Of a DNA stretch of 64,000 nt, positions 52,602 to 60,587 are shown one piece after another; positions within the stretch are counted from its first letter, which is position 1, and every line of letters begins with the position of its first letter. Origin of the DNA: JAMLIN01 sp964476625. GTDB taxonomy: Bacteria > Pseudomonadota > Gammaproteobacteria > Burkholderiales > Burkholderiaceae_E. The stretch spans positions 25,611-89,610 of the forward strand of contig CAYZBJ010000006.1 in the NCBI GenBank assembly GCA_964476625.1, given 5' to 3'. A program made the position numbers and the translations under genes. The notes beneath the pieces are model-generated. The model searched no databases. It saw only the letters and a program-made list of their open reading frames with translations, and was not told the DNA's origin.

Positions 52602-53354
52602 CTAGGCCGGGCGGCCGCAGACCGCGCAATCCGGCGCCCGGCGCAGGCCGATATCGGACCAGCGCATGCGCAGGGCATCGAGTATCTGCAGGCGCCCGGC
52701 CGCCGGTTCGCCGAAGCCGCCCGCCAGCTTGAGGGCCTCGGCCGCCTGCAGGGTTCCGATGATCCCGGTCAGGGGCGCGAAAACGCCCATGGTCGCGCAA
52801 TCGACCGTGGCGACCTCCTGGTCGGCCGGGAACACGCAGTGGTAGCAGGCGCTGCCGGGGTCGCGCAGGTCGAACACCGCCACCTGGCCGTCGAAGCGGA
52901 TCGCGGCGCCGCTCACCAGCGGCTTGCGCTGGCCGACGCAGGCGCGGTTGATCGCATGCCGGGTGGTGAAGTCGTCGGTGCAGTCGAGCACGATGTCGCT
53001 GCGCGCGCTCCAGTGCTCTAGCTGTTCGTCATCGAGCCGGGCATCGAGCGCGATGACCTCGATGTCGTCGTTGATCCCGTTCATCGCGACCTTGGCCGAA
53101 CTCGCCTTGGGCCAGCCGATCCGTTTGCCGCGATGGGCGATCTGGCGCTGCAGGTTGGTCGCGTCGACATGGTCGCCATCGGCGATGACGATCCGCCCGA
53201 TGCCGGCGGCGGCCAGGTACAGGGCCGCCGGCGAGCCGAGGCCACCGGCGCCGACGATCAGGATGGTGGATTCGAGCAGGCGCTGCTGCGCCTCGATGCC
53301 GATCTCGTCGAGCAGGATGTGCCTGCTGTAGCGCAGGAGCTGCTCGTCGTTCAT
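52602..53354 (-). CDS. moeB: MoeB/ThiF-family adenylyltransferase
   Basis: This 250-residue E1-like enzyme adenylates the C-terminal glycine of MoaD or ThiS. It has RYSRHILLDEIG at the N-terminus, the ATP-binding GAGGLGSPAALYLAAAG (about 36-52), NLQRQIAH with the Arg finger and DCTDDFTTR. Two CxxC pairs (CYHC and CAVC) bind a structural zinc, and a Cys in DCATMGVFAPL is available. There is no C-terminal rhodanese domain. MoeB and ThiF cannot be separated firmly from sequence, and no other moa or thi gene is near. It lies 25 bp downstream of ctpA. Confidence 0.88.
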   Translation of the reverse strand: MNDEQLLRYSRHILLDEIGIEAQQRLLESTILIVGAGGLGSPAALYLAAAGIGRIVIADGDHVDATNLQRQIAHRGKRIGWPKASSAKVAMNGINDDIEVIALDARLDDEQLEHWSARSDIVLDCTDDFTTRHAINRACVGQRKPLVSGAAIRFDGQVAVFDLRDPGSACYHCVFPADQEVATVDCATMGVFAPLTGIIGTLQAAEALKLAGGFGEPAAGRLQILDALRMRWSDIGLRRAPDCAVCGRPA

Positions 53355-53379
53355 CGCGGTCGCCCGGGCGCGCCCGGGC

Positions 53380-54810
53380 CTACTCGCTGCGGGCCGGCTT
53401 CGGTTCGGCTTCCTTGTCGCTGGCTGCCTTGGCGACCATGACCGGCAGGCCCTTGATGTGGTTGAGGGCCTGCTTGAGCTGGTAGTCGTCGTCCGAGCCG
53501 AATTCGACCGGCTTGCGCGCCGCGTTCGCTGCTTCGGCTGCTGCCTCGGCCGCCATCTTCTCGACGATGTCGCCCTGCCCGGATTCCTCGCCGCCGCGGT
53601 CGTTGCTCAGGTGCCGGTTCAGGTCGGCCTCGCGAACCCGGAACTGGGCGATGCCGCCGTTCGGGGTTTCCTCGACGATGAAGTCGGGTTCGATGCCGCG
53701 GGCCTGGATCGAGCGGCCCTTCGGGGTGTAGTAGCGCGCGGTGGTCAGCTTGATCGCGGTGTTGCTGTCGAGCGGCAGGATGGACTGGACCGAGCCCTTG
53801 CCGAAGGTCTGGGTGCCGAGGACCACGGCGCGATCGTGGTCCTGCAGCGCACCGGCGACGATCTCGGAGGCCGAGGCGGAGCCGGCGTTGACCAGCACGA
53901 CCATCGGCAAGGTCTTGACGCTGGCCGGCAGCCGGGCGAGAACGTCTTCGCGGGTGCCGCGCAGGTAGTCCTCGGGCGTGGCGAGGTACTTGCGCTTGGC
54001 ATCCTCGGTGCGGCCGTCGGTGGAGACCACGGTGACGCGCGATGGCAGGAAGGCCGCCGAGACGCCGACGGCGCCATGGAGCAGTCCGCCGGGGTCGTTG
54101 CGCAGGTCGAGCACGATTCCCTTGCGCATGCCGTCGGCGTCGAGCTTGCGAAGCGCGGTGGCGAGGTTCTCGACGGTGTGTTCCTGGAACTGGGTGACCC
54201 GCACGTAGCCGATGCCGTCGTCGAGCAGCTTCGACTTGACCGACTTGACGTGGATGATGTCGCGCACGATCGGGATGATGATCGGGTTGGCTTCGCCCTT
54301 GCGCGAGATGGTGAGGACGATCTTGGTCTTGGGCTTGCCGCGCATCAGCTTGACCGCTTCGCTCAGGGTCAGGCCCTTGGTCGGCTTGGCGTCGATCTTG
54401 ATGATCAGGTCGCCTGCCTTGACGCCGGCGCGCGCCGCCGGGGTGTCCTCGATCGGGGAGACGACCTTGACGAAGCCGTCCTCGGTGCCGACTTCGATGC
54501 CGAGGCCGCCGAATTCGCCCTGGGTGCCGACCTGCAGCTCACGGAAGGCGTCGGCGTCGAGATAGGCCGAATGCGGATCGAGGCCCGACAGCATGCCGCT
54601 GATCGCCTCGGTGACCAGCTTGCGGTCGGAGACCGGCTCGACGTAGTTCGACTTGATGGCGCCGAAGACCTCGGAGAACTGCTTGAGTTCGTCCAGCGGC
54701 AGCCCGGCGACCTGGTCGCGCTGCGCGACCGCGTTGATGCCGACGCTGATGAGCACGCCGGCGAAGGTGCCGATGCCGATGAGGCCGAATTGCTTGAGCT
54801 TGCTCTTCAT
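53380..54810 (-). CDS. carboxy-terminal processing protease (S41 family)
   Basis: This 476-residue periplasmic serine protease of the CtpA type cleaves proteins near their C-terminus. It has an N-terminal membrane anchor or signal sequence (LIGIGTFAGVLISVGINAVA, about 10-29), a PDZ domain (about 90-170), and the S41 catalytic domain with the nucleophile Ser in GSASASEIVAGAL and the general base Lys in GTQTFGKGSVQ. The C-terminal tail is charged and Ala-rich. A TATACT hexamer at 54914-54909 on the minus strand may be its promoter. The moeB gene follows. Confidence 0.93.
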   Translation of the reverse strand: MKSKLKQFGLIGIGTFAGVLISVGINAVAQRDQVAGLPLDELKQFSEVFGAIKSNYVEPVSDRKLVTEAISGMLSGLDPHSAYLDADAFRELQVGTQGEFGGLGIEVGTEDGFVKVVSPIEDTPAARAGVKAGDLIIKIDAKPTKGLTLSEAVKLMRGKPKTKIVLTISRKGEANPIIIPIVRDIIHVKSVKSKLLDDGIGYVRVTQFQEHTVENLATALRKLDADGMRKGIVLDLRNDPGGLLHGAVGVSAAFLPSRVTVVSTDGRTEDAKRKYLATPEDYLRGTREDVLARLPASVKTLPMVVLVNAGSASASEIVAGALQDHDRAVVLGTQTFGKGSVQSILPLDSNTAIKLTTARYYTPKGRSIQARGIEPDFIVEETPNGGIAQFRVREADLNRHLSNDRGGEESGQGDIVEKMAAEAAAEAANAARKPVEFGSDDDYQLKQALNHIKGLPVMVAKAASDKEAEPKPARSE

Positions 54811-54988
54811 CTACTGTCCGTGCGCGCGATGGGCCCGCGGTTGAACCTGGTTGCTTCCGGTGCGCGCCACGGGCACACGCCATCCTGCGCGGTGCAGGCA
54901 TTGCTGCCAGTATAGCGGCGCGGCCCGGCGCGTGGGGGCTGCGCCGTACGACCGGCGGGGTCGACCCGCCGGCCGGACCGGCGCCGCC

Positions 54989-55735
54989 TCAGCGGGCCTT
55001 GCCCTGGGCGGCGACAGCCTGCATGGCGGCCTCGATCTCGGCCTGGTCGCCGAGATAGTAGTGCCGCAGGGGCTTCAGGTCGTCGTCGAGCTCGTAGACG
55101 AGGGGGCGGGCGGTCGGGATGTTCAGGTGCACGATCTCGTCGTCGCCGACCTGGTCGAGGTGCTTGATCAGGGCCCGCAGGGAGTTGCCATGGGCGGCGA
55201 CCACCACCCGCTTGCCGGCCCGGATCGAGGGCGCGATCCGCTCGGACCAGTAGGGCACCACCCGCTCGACCGTGTCCTTGAGGCATTCGGTGCGCGGCAG
55301 CAGGGCCGGATCGATATCGGCGTAGCGCGGGTCGTCGAGCGCGAGCCGCTCGTCGCCGTCGGGCAGGGGGTCCGGCGCGATCGCGTAGGCGCGCCGCCAG
55401 ACCAGCACCTGCTCGTCGCCGAAGCGGCGGGCCGTCTCGGCCTTGTTCAGGCCCTGCAGGGCGCCGTAGTGACGCTCGTTGAGCCGCCAGGAATGCTCGA
55501 TCGGCAGCCACATCCGGTCCATGACGTCGAGGACCGTCCACAGGGTGCCGATCGCGCGGCGCAGGACCGAGGTGTAGGCGAGGTCGAAATCGAACCCCTC
55601 GCCACGCAGCAGTTCGCCGGCCCGGCGGGCTTCGGTCCGGCCGTTTTCGGTCAGGTCGACGTCGGTCCAGCCGGTGAAACGGTTCTCGAGATTCCACTGG
55701 CTTTCGCCGTGGCGCAGCAGGACTAGCTTGTACAT
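54989..55735 (-). CDS. gpmA: 2,3-bisphosphoglycerate-dependent phosphoglycerate mutase
   Basis: GpmA interconverts 3- and 2-phosphoglycerate in glycolysis. The 248-residue enzyme has LLRHGES at 6-12 with the phospho-His9, NRFTGWTDVDLTENG, ERHYGALQGLNKAE, and AAHGNSLRALIKHL with the second catalytic His. Length and motifs match the cofactor-dependent enzyme. It diverges from the rhodanese-grxC-secB unit across a 72-81 bp gap. Confidence 0.95.
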   Translation of the reverse strand: MYKLVLLRHGESQWNLENRFTGWTDVDLTENGRTEARRAGELLRGEGFDFDLAYTSVLRRAIGTLWTVLDVMDRMWLPIEHSWRLNERHYGALQGLNKAETARRFGDEQVLVWRRAYAIAPDPLPDGDERLALDDPRYADIDPALLPRTECLKDTVERVVPYWSERIAPSIRAGKRVVVAAHGNSLRALIKHLDQVGDDEIVHLNIPTARPLVYELDDDLKPLRHYYLGDQAEIEAAMQAVAAQGKAR

Positions 55736-55768
55736 GGCGAGATTGGCTCCGACGGGCTCGGTTTATGT

Positions 55769-55795
55769 GAACCGTCTATTTTATAATGGCGGTTC
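55769..55795. promoter_or_regulatory. inverted repeat straddling the -10 of the rhodanese operon
   Basis: A consensus TATAAT lies at 55782-55787. It is flanked by GAACCG (55769-55774) and CGGTTC (55790-55795), exact inverted repeats 15 nt apart. A dimeric repressor bound there would block the promoter. No good -35 was seen. The dyad may be chance. Confidence 0.4.
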
Positions 55796-55807
55796 GATTC
55801 GGTCGGA

Positions 55808-56230
55808 GTGACAACCTTGGATTTCTTCCTCAAGTTCGAGAACATGGCGCTGATCTCGGTCGCCGTCATCTCGGGTGGCATGTTGTTGTACCCGCTCCTC
55901 GAGAAGGGGATGGGCGGCGGTGCGGCCTCGCTCGATACCCTCGGGGCGACCCGCCTGATCAACGACGACAACCCGATCATCCTCGACGTGCGCACCCCGG
56001 CGGAGTACTCCGGGGGCCATCTGCCGAACGCCCGCAACATCCCGCTGGTCGAGCTCGACAAGCGGGCCGCCGAGTTGCCGGCCAAGCGGCCGGTGCTGCT
56101 GTGCTGCGCGAACGGGGCCCGGTCGGCGCGTGCGGCCAGGCAGCTCAAGCAGGCCGGGCGCGAAGGCGTCTTCAATCTCGGCGGCGGGCTGCAGGCCTGG
56201 CAGCAGGCTGGGCTGCCGGTCGCGCGATGA
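55808..56230 (+). CDS. membrane-anchored rhodanese-like protein
   Basis: This protein of about 140 residues has one N-terminal membrane helix (ALISVAVISGGMLLYPLL, about 14-31) and a single rhodanese domain with LDVRTPAEYSGGHLPNARNIPL and the active-site Cys in LLCCANGARSARA. It resembles YibN-type proteins that transfer sulfur at the membrane. The start may be GTG 55808 or, better placed 8 nt after GGAG, TTG 55817. It is co-transcribed with grxC and secB, a common order. Confidence 0.88.
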   Translation: MTTLDFFLKFENMALISVAVISGGMLLYPLLEKGMGGGAASLDTLGATRLINDDNPIILDVRTPAEYSGGHLPNARNIPLVELDKRAAELPAKRPVLLCCANGARSARAARQLKQAGREGVFNLGGGLQAWQQAGLPVAR

Positions 56231-56484
56231 AGCCGGTGGTGGTCTATCGCACCGCCTGGTGCCCGTATTGCCAGCGTGCCGAGGCCCTGCTCGCCGCCCG
56301 TGGCGTAGCCGACCCGCAGATCATCGACCTCGACGCGGAGCCCGGGAGGCGCCGCGAGATGGTCGAACGGGCGGGCCGCACGACGGTGCCGCAGATCTTC
56401 ATCGGCGAGGTCCACGTCGGCGGCTGCGACGAACTGCATGCCCTCGACCGCCGCGGCGAACTGACGCCGCTGCTGCAGGCCTGA
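56227..56484 (+). CDS. grxC: glutaredoxin 3
   Basis: This 85-residue glutaredoxin has the active-site CPYC in VVVYRTAWCPYCQRAEALL (residues 4-22), the cis-Pro TVPQIFIGEVHVGGCDEL and the usual four-stranded fold length. It reduces disulfides and mixed glutathione disulfides in the cytoplasm. The start overlaps the rhodanese gene (ATGA), and secB follows 70 bp downstream, matching the grxC-secB pair of many proteobacteria. Confidence 0.93.
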   Translation: MKPVVVYRTAWCPYCQRAEALLAARGVADPQIIDLDAEPGRRREMVERAGRTTVPQIFIGEVHVGGCDELHALDRRGELTPLLQA

Positions 56485-56554
56485 CCGACCACGATACAGC
56501 GCGCAGCCTGCGCGCGAACGGCCGGCCCGCAGCCGGCCCCAACCAGGAGCCGAA

Positions 56555-57049
56555 ATGGCCGAGCAGTCCCAGGATCCGGTTTTCGCGATCCAGCGTGTCT
56601 ACCTGAAGGATCTCTCGCTCGAGATCCCGCATGCCCCGCATATCTTCCTCGAGCAGCAGGGTCCCGAGATCGAGATCCAGCTCGACGTCGGCGGCGAGGC
56701 GCTCGCCGACGGCGTCTACGAGAGCGCGGTCACCGTCACCGTCACCGCGAAGGTGGGCGACAAGACCCTGTTCCTCGTCGAGGCGAAGGAAGCCGGCATC
56801 TTCGAGATCCGCGGCATTCCCGAGGAACAGCTCCCGATGCTGCTCAACATCGTCTGCCCGAACGTCATCTATCCGTACCTTCGCTCTAACATCGCCGACA
56901 CGATCCAGCGTACCGGCCTGCCGCCGGTGCACCTGGCCGAGATCAACTTCGAGGCGCTCTACCAGCAGCGGCTGCAGCAGGAAGCGGCCCGCAAGGGGAG
57001 CAATGGCGGTGACTCCGGGATCATCCTGCCCCCCGGCGGCGGGCGCTGA
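56555..57049 (+). CDS. secB: protein-export chaperone SecB
   Basis: SecB keeps secretory preproteins unfolded and passes them to SecA. The 164-residue product has VFAIQRVYLKDLSLEIPHAPHIFL at the N-terminus, LFLVEAKEAGIFEIRGIPEEQL in the centre and CPNVIYPYLRSNIADTIQRTGLPPVHLAEINFEALYQQRL toward the end. A Gly-rich tail replaces the usual ending. The stop overlaps the start of the following SH3 gene by 1 base. Confidence 0.96.
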   Translation: MAEQSQDPVFAIQRVYLKDLSLEIPHAPHIFLEQQGPEIEIQLDVGGEALADGVYESAVTVTVTAKVGDKTLFLVEAKEAGIFEIRGIPEEQLPMLLNIVCPNVIYPYLRSNIADTIQRTGLPPVHLAEINFEALYQQRLQQEAARKGSNGGDSGIILPPGGGR

Positions 57050-57495
57050 TGCCGCGTGTCCGGCTCGGCTGGCTGATGATCGTGCTTGCGCTGGGCATGC
57101 CAGCGGCCGCGGTCGCGGCCGCGAAGTACGTCGAAGTCGCCGTCGCCGCCGCCATATTGTTCGATGCGCCCTCGGACAAGGCCAACAAGCGATTCATCGT
57201 CACCGAGGCGACCCCCCTCGAGGTCGTCTCGAGCCTGCCGCCCTGGACCAAGGTGCGCGACGTCGATGGCTCGGTGAGCTGGATCCGGGCGGGCGAGCTG
57301 CGCGACGCCGGCCACCTGCTGGCGGTTTCGGTGGCCACGGCGCACGCGGCGCCGGCCGATACCTCGCCGACCCGCTTCAAGGTGGCTCGTGGCGTTCTCC
57401 TCGAGCGTCTCGGCCAGGCCCGGGGCGGCTGGGTCGAAGTCCGCCACCAGGGCACGGCCGGGTTCGTGCGCGCCGAGGAGGTCTGGGGGCATTGA
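57049..57495 (+). CDS. exported SH3-domain protein
   Basis: This 148-residue protein has a signal peptide (LMIVLALGMPAAAVAA, cleavage near residue 24) and two bacterial SH3-like repeats, one ending VRDVDGSVSWIRAGEL and the other GGWVEVRHQGTAGFVRAEEVWG. Such proteins bind peptidoglycan or proteins in the periplasm. The gene shares one base with secB (TGATG) and precedes gpsA by 37 bp. Its precise role is unknown. Confidence 0.82.
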   Translation: MPRVRLGWLMIVLALGMPAAAVAAAKYVEVAVAAAILFDAPSDKANKRFIVTEATPLEVVSSLPPWTKVRDVDGSVSWIRAGELRDAGHLLAVSVATAHAAPADTSPTRFKVARGVLLERLGQARGGWVEVRHQGTAGFVRAEEVWGH

Positions 57496-57532
57496 TAGCC
57501 ATTCACGGGTTCGCCGACCCCGAGCCGTTGCG

Positions 57533-58544
57533 ATGAACATCACGGTACTCGGCGCCGGAGCCTGGGGCACCGCGATCGCCTGCCACGCGGCGCGGCGCCA
57601 CCGGGTCCACCTGTGGGCGCGCGACGCCGCGCAGGCCCGGGACATGGCCGCCCGGCGCGAGAACACCCGCTATCTCCCGGGCGCGCACTTTCCCGACGGC
57701 CTTGCCGTCGGGTCCGATCTCGGTGCCGCGCTGGGCGCCTGCGACGGCGGCCTGCTGCTGGTCGGCACCACCGTGGCCGGATTCGCCTCGGTGCTCGCCG
57801 GCATCGCCGGGCATCGGGCAGCCGGGCAGCCGGCGGCCCTGCTCTGGCTGTGCAAGGGGATCGACCCGGCGAGTGGCCATCTGCCGCACCAGCTGGCGCA
57901 GGCGGCCGGCCTCGGCATTCCCTGCGGCGCGCTGTCCGGGCCGAGCTTCGCCCAGGAGGTCGCGGCCGGGCTGCCGGTCGCGCTGGTGGCCGCGGCGCCC
58001 GACACCGCGGTGTGCGAGGCGGCGGTGAAGGCCCTGCACCATGATGCCGCCCGCATCTACCCGGGCGACGACCTGGTCGGGGTCGAGATCGGCGGCGCCA
58101 TGAAGAACGTGATCGCGATCGCCGCAGGCATCTGCGATGGCCTCGAACTCGGCCTCAATGCCCGCGCCGCCCTGGTCACCCGCGGCCTGGCCGAGGTTGC
58201 GCGCCTCGGCGCGGCGCTGGGCGCCAACCGCGCTACCTTCCTCGGCCTGGCCGGTGTNNNNNNNNNNCGGCGACCTCGTCCTTACCTGCACCGGCGACCT
58301 CTCGCGCAATCGCCGGGTCGGCCTGGCGCTGGCCGCCGGCGAGCCGCTCGAGGCGATCGTGGCCAGCCTCGGCCATGTCGCCGAGGGCGTTCCCTGCGCG
58401 CGGGCCGCGCTGGGCCTGGGCCGGCGCTGCGGCGTCGACCTGCCGATCACCGAGGCGGTGGTCGCCGTGCTCGACGGTCGCAGCGGCGCGCGCGAGGCGG
58501 TGCTCGCGCTGCTGGCGCGCGAGCCGAGGGCGCAGGAAACATGA
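57533..58544 (+). CDS. gpsA: glycerol-3-phosphate dehydrogenase [NAD(P)+] (interrupted by an assembly gap)
   Basis: GpsA makes sn-glycerol-3-phosphate for phospholipids. The N-terminal part has GAGAWGTAIA (residues 7-16), LLVGTT, CKGIDP, ALSGPSFAQEV and GVEIGGAMKNVIAIAAGI with the catalytic Lys. Ten N at 58258-58267 shift the frame. Joining the flanks with no base between them restores GVGDLVLTCTGDLSRNRRVG in frame, the expected family motif, so the gene is almost certainly intact at about 333 residues and the N run stands for no missing sequence. The stop overlaps the LOG gene by 4 bases. Confidence 0.93.
58258..58267. other. assembly gap (10 N) inside gpsA
   Basis: Ten N separate GCCGGTGT from CGGCGACC. 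Reading straight across gives the codons GGT GTC GGC GAC, which matches the conserved GpsA segment. The gap is therefore a scaffold placeholder of true size zero or an overlap. Confidence 0.97.
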
Positions 58545-59107
58545 ATGATCCCCGCGAACTCGCCGTCTGTGTCTTCTGCGGCGCCCGCGACGGCGCTTCA
58601 CCGGCCTTCCGCGACCTCGCCGCCGACGTCGGGCGCCGCATCGCGGCACGCGGCTGGACCGTGGTCTACGGGGGCGGCGACATCGGCCTGATGGGCGCGC
58701 TCGCGGGCGGGGCGCTCGGGGCCGGCGGCAAGGTCATCGGCATCATTCCGCGCGCCCTGATGCGCCAGGAGCAGGGCAAGCACGAGATCACCCGGCTCGA
58801 AATCGTCGATTCGATGGCGGTTCGCAAGGAACGGATGATCGCCCTGTCGGATGTCTTCCTGACCCTGCCAGGCGGGCTCGGCACCCTCGACGAACTCTTC
58901 GAGGTGCTCACCCTGCACCAGATCGGCCTGCATCGCAAGCCGATCGGGATCCTCGATCACGACGGCTATTTCGCCAGCCTGCTGGCGACCATCGAGGCGA
59001 TGGCCGATCACGGCTTCGTGGGGCGCGAGCACATCGACCACCTGCTGGTGAGGACGTCGGCCGACGCCTTGCTCGACGCGCTCGCCGCGGCGGCCACGGC
59101 TGGCTGA
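58541..59107 (+). CDS. LOG-family (TIGR00730) Rossmann-fold protein
   Basis: This 188-residue protein has VCVFCGARDGASP at the N-terminus, VYGGGDIGLMGALAGGALGAGG near 43-64, the RKERM motif with catalytic Arg and the PGGLGTLDELFE motif (about 107-118). It matches the LOG/cytokinin riboside 5'-monophosphate phosphoribohydrolase family, which cleaves nucleoside monophosphates to base and ribose 5-phosphate. The physiological substrate in bacteria without cytokinin is probably AMP or a damaged nucleotide. The ATG overlaps the gpsA stop. Confidence 0.9.
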   Translation: MNDPRELAVCVFCGARDGASPAFRDLAADVGRRIAARGWTVVYGGGDIGLMGALAGGALGAGGKVIGIIPRALMRQEQGKHEITRLEIVDSMAVRKERMIALSDVFLTLPGGLGTLDELFEVLTLHQIGLHRKPIGILDHDGYFASLLATIEAMADHGFVGREHIDHLLVRTSADALLDALAAAATAG

Positions 59108-59130
59108 TCGCCGCCGGGCGGATCCCGTCT

Positions 59131-59622
59131 TCAGTCGGCCTCGTCGTCGGTCACGGGCACGGCTGCACCGTCGTATCCCTGCTGGCGCCAGGCTTCGTAG
59201 ACGACGATCGCGACGCTGTTCGACAGGTTCAGGCTGCGACTGCCGGGGCGCATCGGCAGCCGCAGGCGCTGCCCGGGCGGCACCGATTCGAGGATCGCCG
59301 GTGGAAGTCCGCGGGTCTCGGCGCCGAACACGAAGTGGTCGCCCGGCTCGAAACGACAATCGGACGGCGCCCGTCGACCCCGCGTCGAGAGGGCGAACAG
59401 GCGGGCCGGGCGCATCGCCTCGAGGTACCCGGCCCAGCCGGGATGCACCCGGATGTTCGCGAACTCATGGTAGTCGAGCCCGGCGCGGCGCAGGCGGCTG
59501 TGCTCGAGCGAAAAGCCGAGTGGCTCGATCAGGTGCAGGCTGGCGCCGCTGTTCGCGCACATCCGGATGATGTTGCCGGTGTTGGGCGGAATCTCGGGCT
59601 GGACGAGGACGACATGGAACAT
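59131..59622 (-). CDS. trmL: tRNA (cytidine(34)-2'-O)-methyltransferase TrmL
   Basis: TrmL is a small SPOUT methyltransferase that methylates the wobble base of two tRNA-Leu species. The 163-residue product starts with VVLVQPEIPPNTGNIIRMCANSG (about 4-26) and has HLIEPLGFSLEHSRLRRAGLDY, VFGAETRGLP and SLNLSNSVAIVVYEAWRQQ, the knot that binds SAM. The ATG at 59622 is correct; a longer frame would translate the repeat element upstream. A TATCGT hexamer ends 7 nt before the start, so the mRNA may be leaderless. Confidence 0.94.
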   Translation of the reverse strand: MFHVVLVQPEIPPNTGNIIRMCANSGASLHLIEPLGFSLEHSRLRRAGLDYHEFANIRVHPGWAGYLEAMRPARLFALSTRGRRAPSDCRFEPGDHFVFGAETRGLPPAILESVPPGQRLRLPMRPGSRSLNLSNSVAIVVYEAWRQQGYDGAAVPVTDDEAD

Positions 59623-59664
59623 CGTGCGCACGATAGCCGATCGCGGCACCCGATGGGGGGTGCC

Positions 59665-59764
59665 GCGGCGTCGGATTCGAGTGCAGGGTAAGGCGGGGCG
59701 CCGAAGACAGTGCGCTTGCACGGCAAGGCGCCCCAACGCGGCCATGCGCTCGAATGCGATGCCG
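59665..59764 (-). repeat. dispersed stem-closed element, copy C
   Basis: On the minus strand the core of copy A recurs almost unchanged (59746-59683): GCATGGCCGCGTTGGGGCGCC, CTTGCCGTGC, GCACTGTCTTCGGCG, CCCGCCTTACCCTGC. It is closed by imperfect inverted repeats 59665-59684 and 59745-59764 whose sequence is unrelated to that of copy A apart from the inner few bases. The element fills most of the gap between trmL and comF. Confidence 0.88.
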
Positions 59765-59766
59765 CA

Positions 59767-60549
59767 TCAGGCGGGGCCGGGCGCCGGGGTACGAGCAAAG
59801 GCCAGCCGCAGCACCGGCCGGCCGCCGGCGGCGAGGGCGGCCCGCTCGGCTTCCCGGATGGTGGCCCCGCTGGTGATGACATCGTCGACCAGGACCAGCG
59901 GCTGCCCGGCCAGGGCCGGAGCGCCGAGCATCGCGGCCCGGAGGTTGTCGCGGCGCCGGTCGCGGGCGAGCCCCGGTTGCGGGCGGGTTTCACGGACCCG
60001 GCGCAGGCCGGCGGTGGCGACCGGCAGTCCGCTGCGGGCGCCGATGTGGCGAGCCAGCATGGCCGCCTGGTCGAAGCCGCGGCGGGCGAGGCGCGATGGC
60101 GCGATCGGCACCGCCAGCAGGGCGGCGCCTGCCGGCAGCGGCAGGGTGCGCCGGTGCTCTTCGAGGCGGGCGGCCATGGCCGCGCCGATGGCGCGCCCGA
60201 GCGCGAGGCGGCGGCCGTACTTGAACGCCGTGACCAGCCGGTCGGCCGGCGGCGCGTAGTCGCAGCACACGAGGGTCGGGATCGGGTCGCCGGCGGCGCG
60301 GCACGCGGGGCATGGGCCGGGGTCGCCGCGCAGGCCGCAGCCGATGCATCGCGAGGCGCCGGCGCCGGGCAGGGCGCGGGCGCAGTCGGCGCACATCGCC
60401 GCGGCCGACTCGCCCGGGTCCAGCGCGAGCGCGCACAGCGCGCATTCGCGCGGCAGCAACAGGTCGAACAGGGCCTGCGGCAGGCGTCGCCAGGCGGGTG
60501 CGTGGCCTGCGACGACGGTGAGCGGGCGGGGCGCGGGGTCGGTCGCCAT
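59767..60549 (-). CDS. comF: ComF-family amidophosphoribosyltransferase-like protein
   Basis: This 260-residue ComF protein has an N-terminal double zinc-ribbon with Cys pairs (LLPRECALCALAL, MCADCARAL, CIGCGL, CPACRAAG) and a phosphoribosyltransferase domain with LVLVDDVITSGATIREAE (the PRPP-binding loop, about 209-226). In naturally competent bacteria ComF is needed for DNA uptake into the cytoplasm. The ATG at 60549 is chosen because a GATAAT hexamer (60561-60556) ends 6 nt upstream. It diverges from bioC with a 38-bp gap. No other competence genes are near. Confidence 0.92.
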   Translation of the reverse strand: MATDPAPRPLTVVAGHAPAWRRLPQALFDLLLPRECALCALALDPGESAAAMCADCARALPGAGASRCIGCGLRGDPGPCPACRAAGDPIPTLVCCDYAPPADRLVTAFKYGRRLALGRAIGAAMAARLEEHRRTLPLPAGAALLAVPIAPSRLARRGFDQAAMLARHIGARSGLPVATAGLRRVRETRPQPGLARDRRRDNLRAAMLGAPALAGQPLVLVDDVITSGATIREAERAALAAGGRPVLRLAFARTPAPGPA

Positions 60550-60555
60550 GGCCGG

Positions 60556-60580
60556 ATTATCGAACGCGCGCCCGTATACT
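60556..60580. promoter_or_regulatory. divergent -10 elements of comF and bioC
   Basis: GATAAT on the minus strand (60561-60556) ends 6 nt before the comF ATG. TATACT on the plus strand (60575-60580) ends 7 nt before the bioC GTG. Both placements imply start points at the initiation codons. Neither has a recognisable -35, which would overlap the other gene's promoter. Confidence 0.5.
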
Positions 60581-60587
60581 GGCGCCG

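Noticed and set aside
59623..59745. An extended start for trmL about 40 codons upstream
   Set aside because: The extension translates the dispersed repeat element; the conserved TrmL N-terminus begins at the ATG at 59622.
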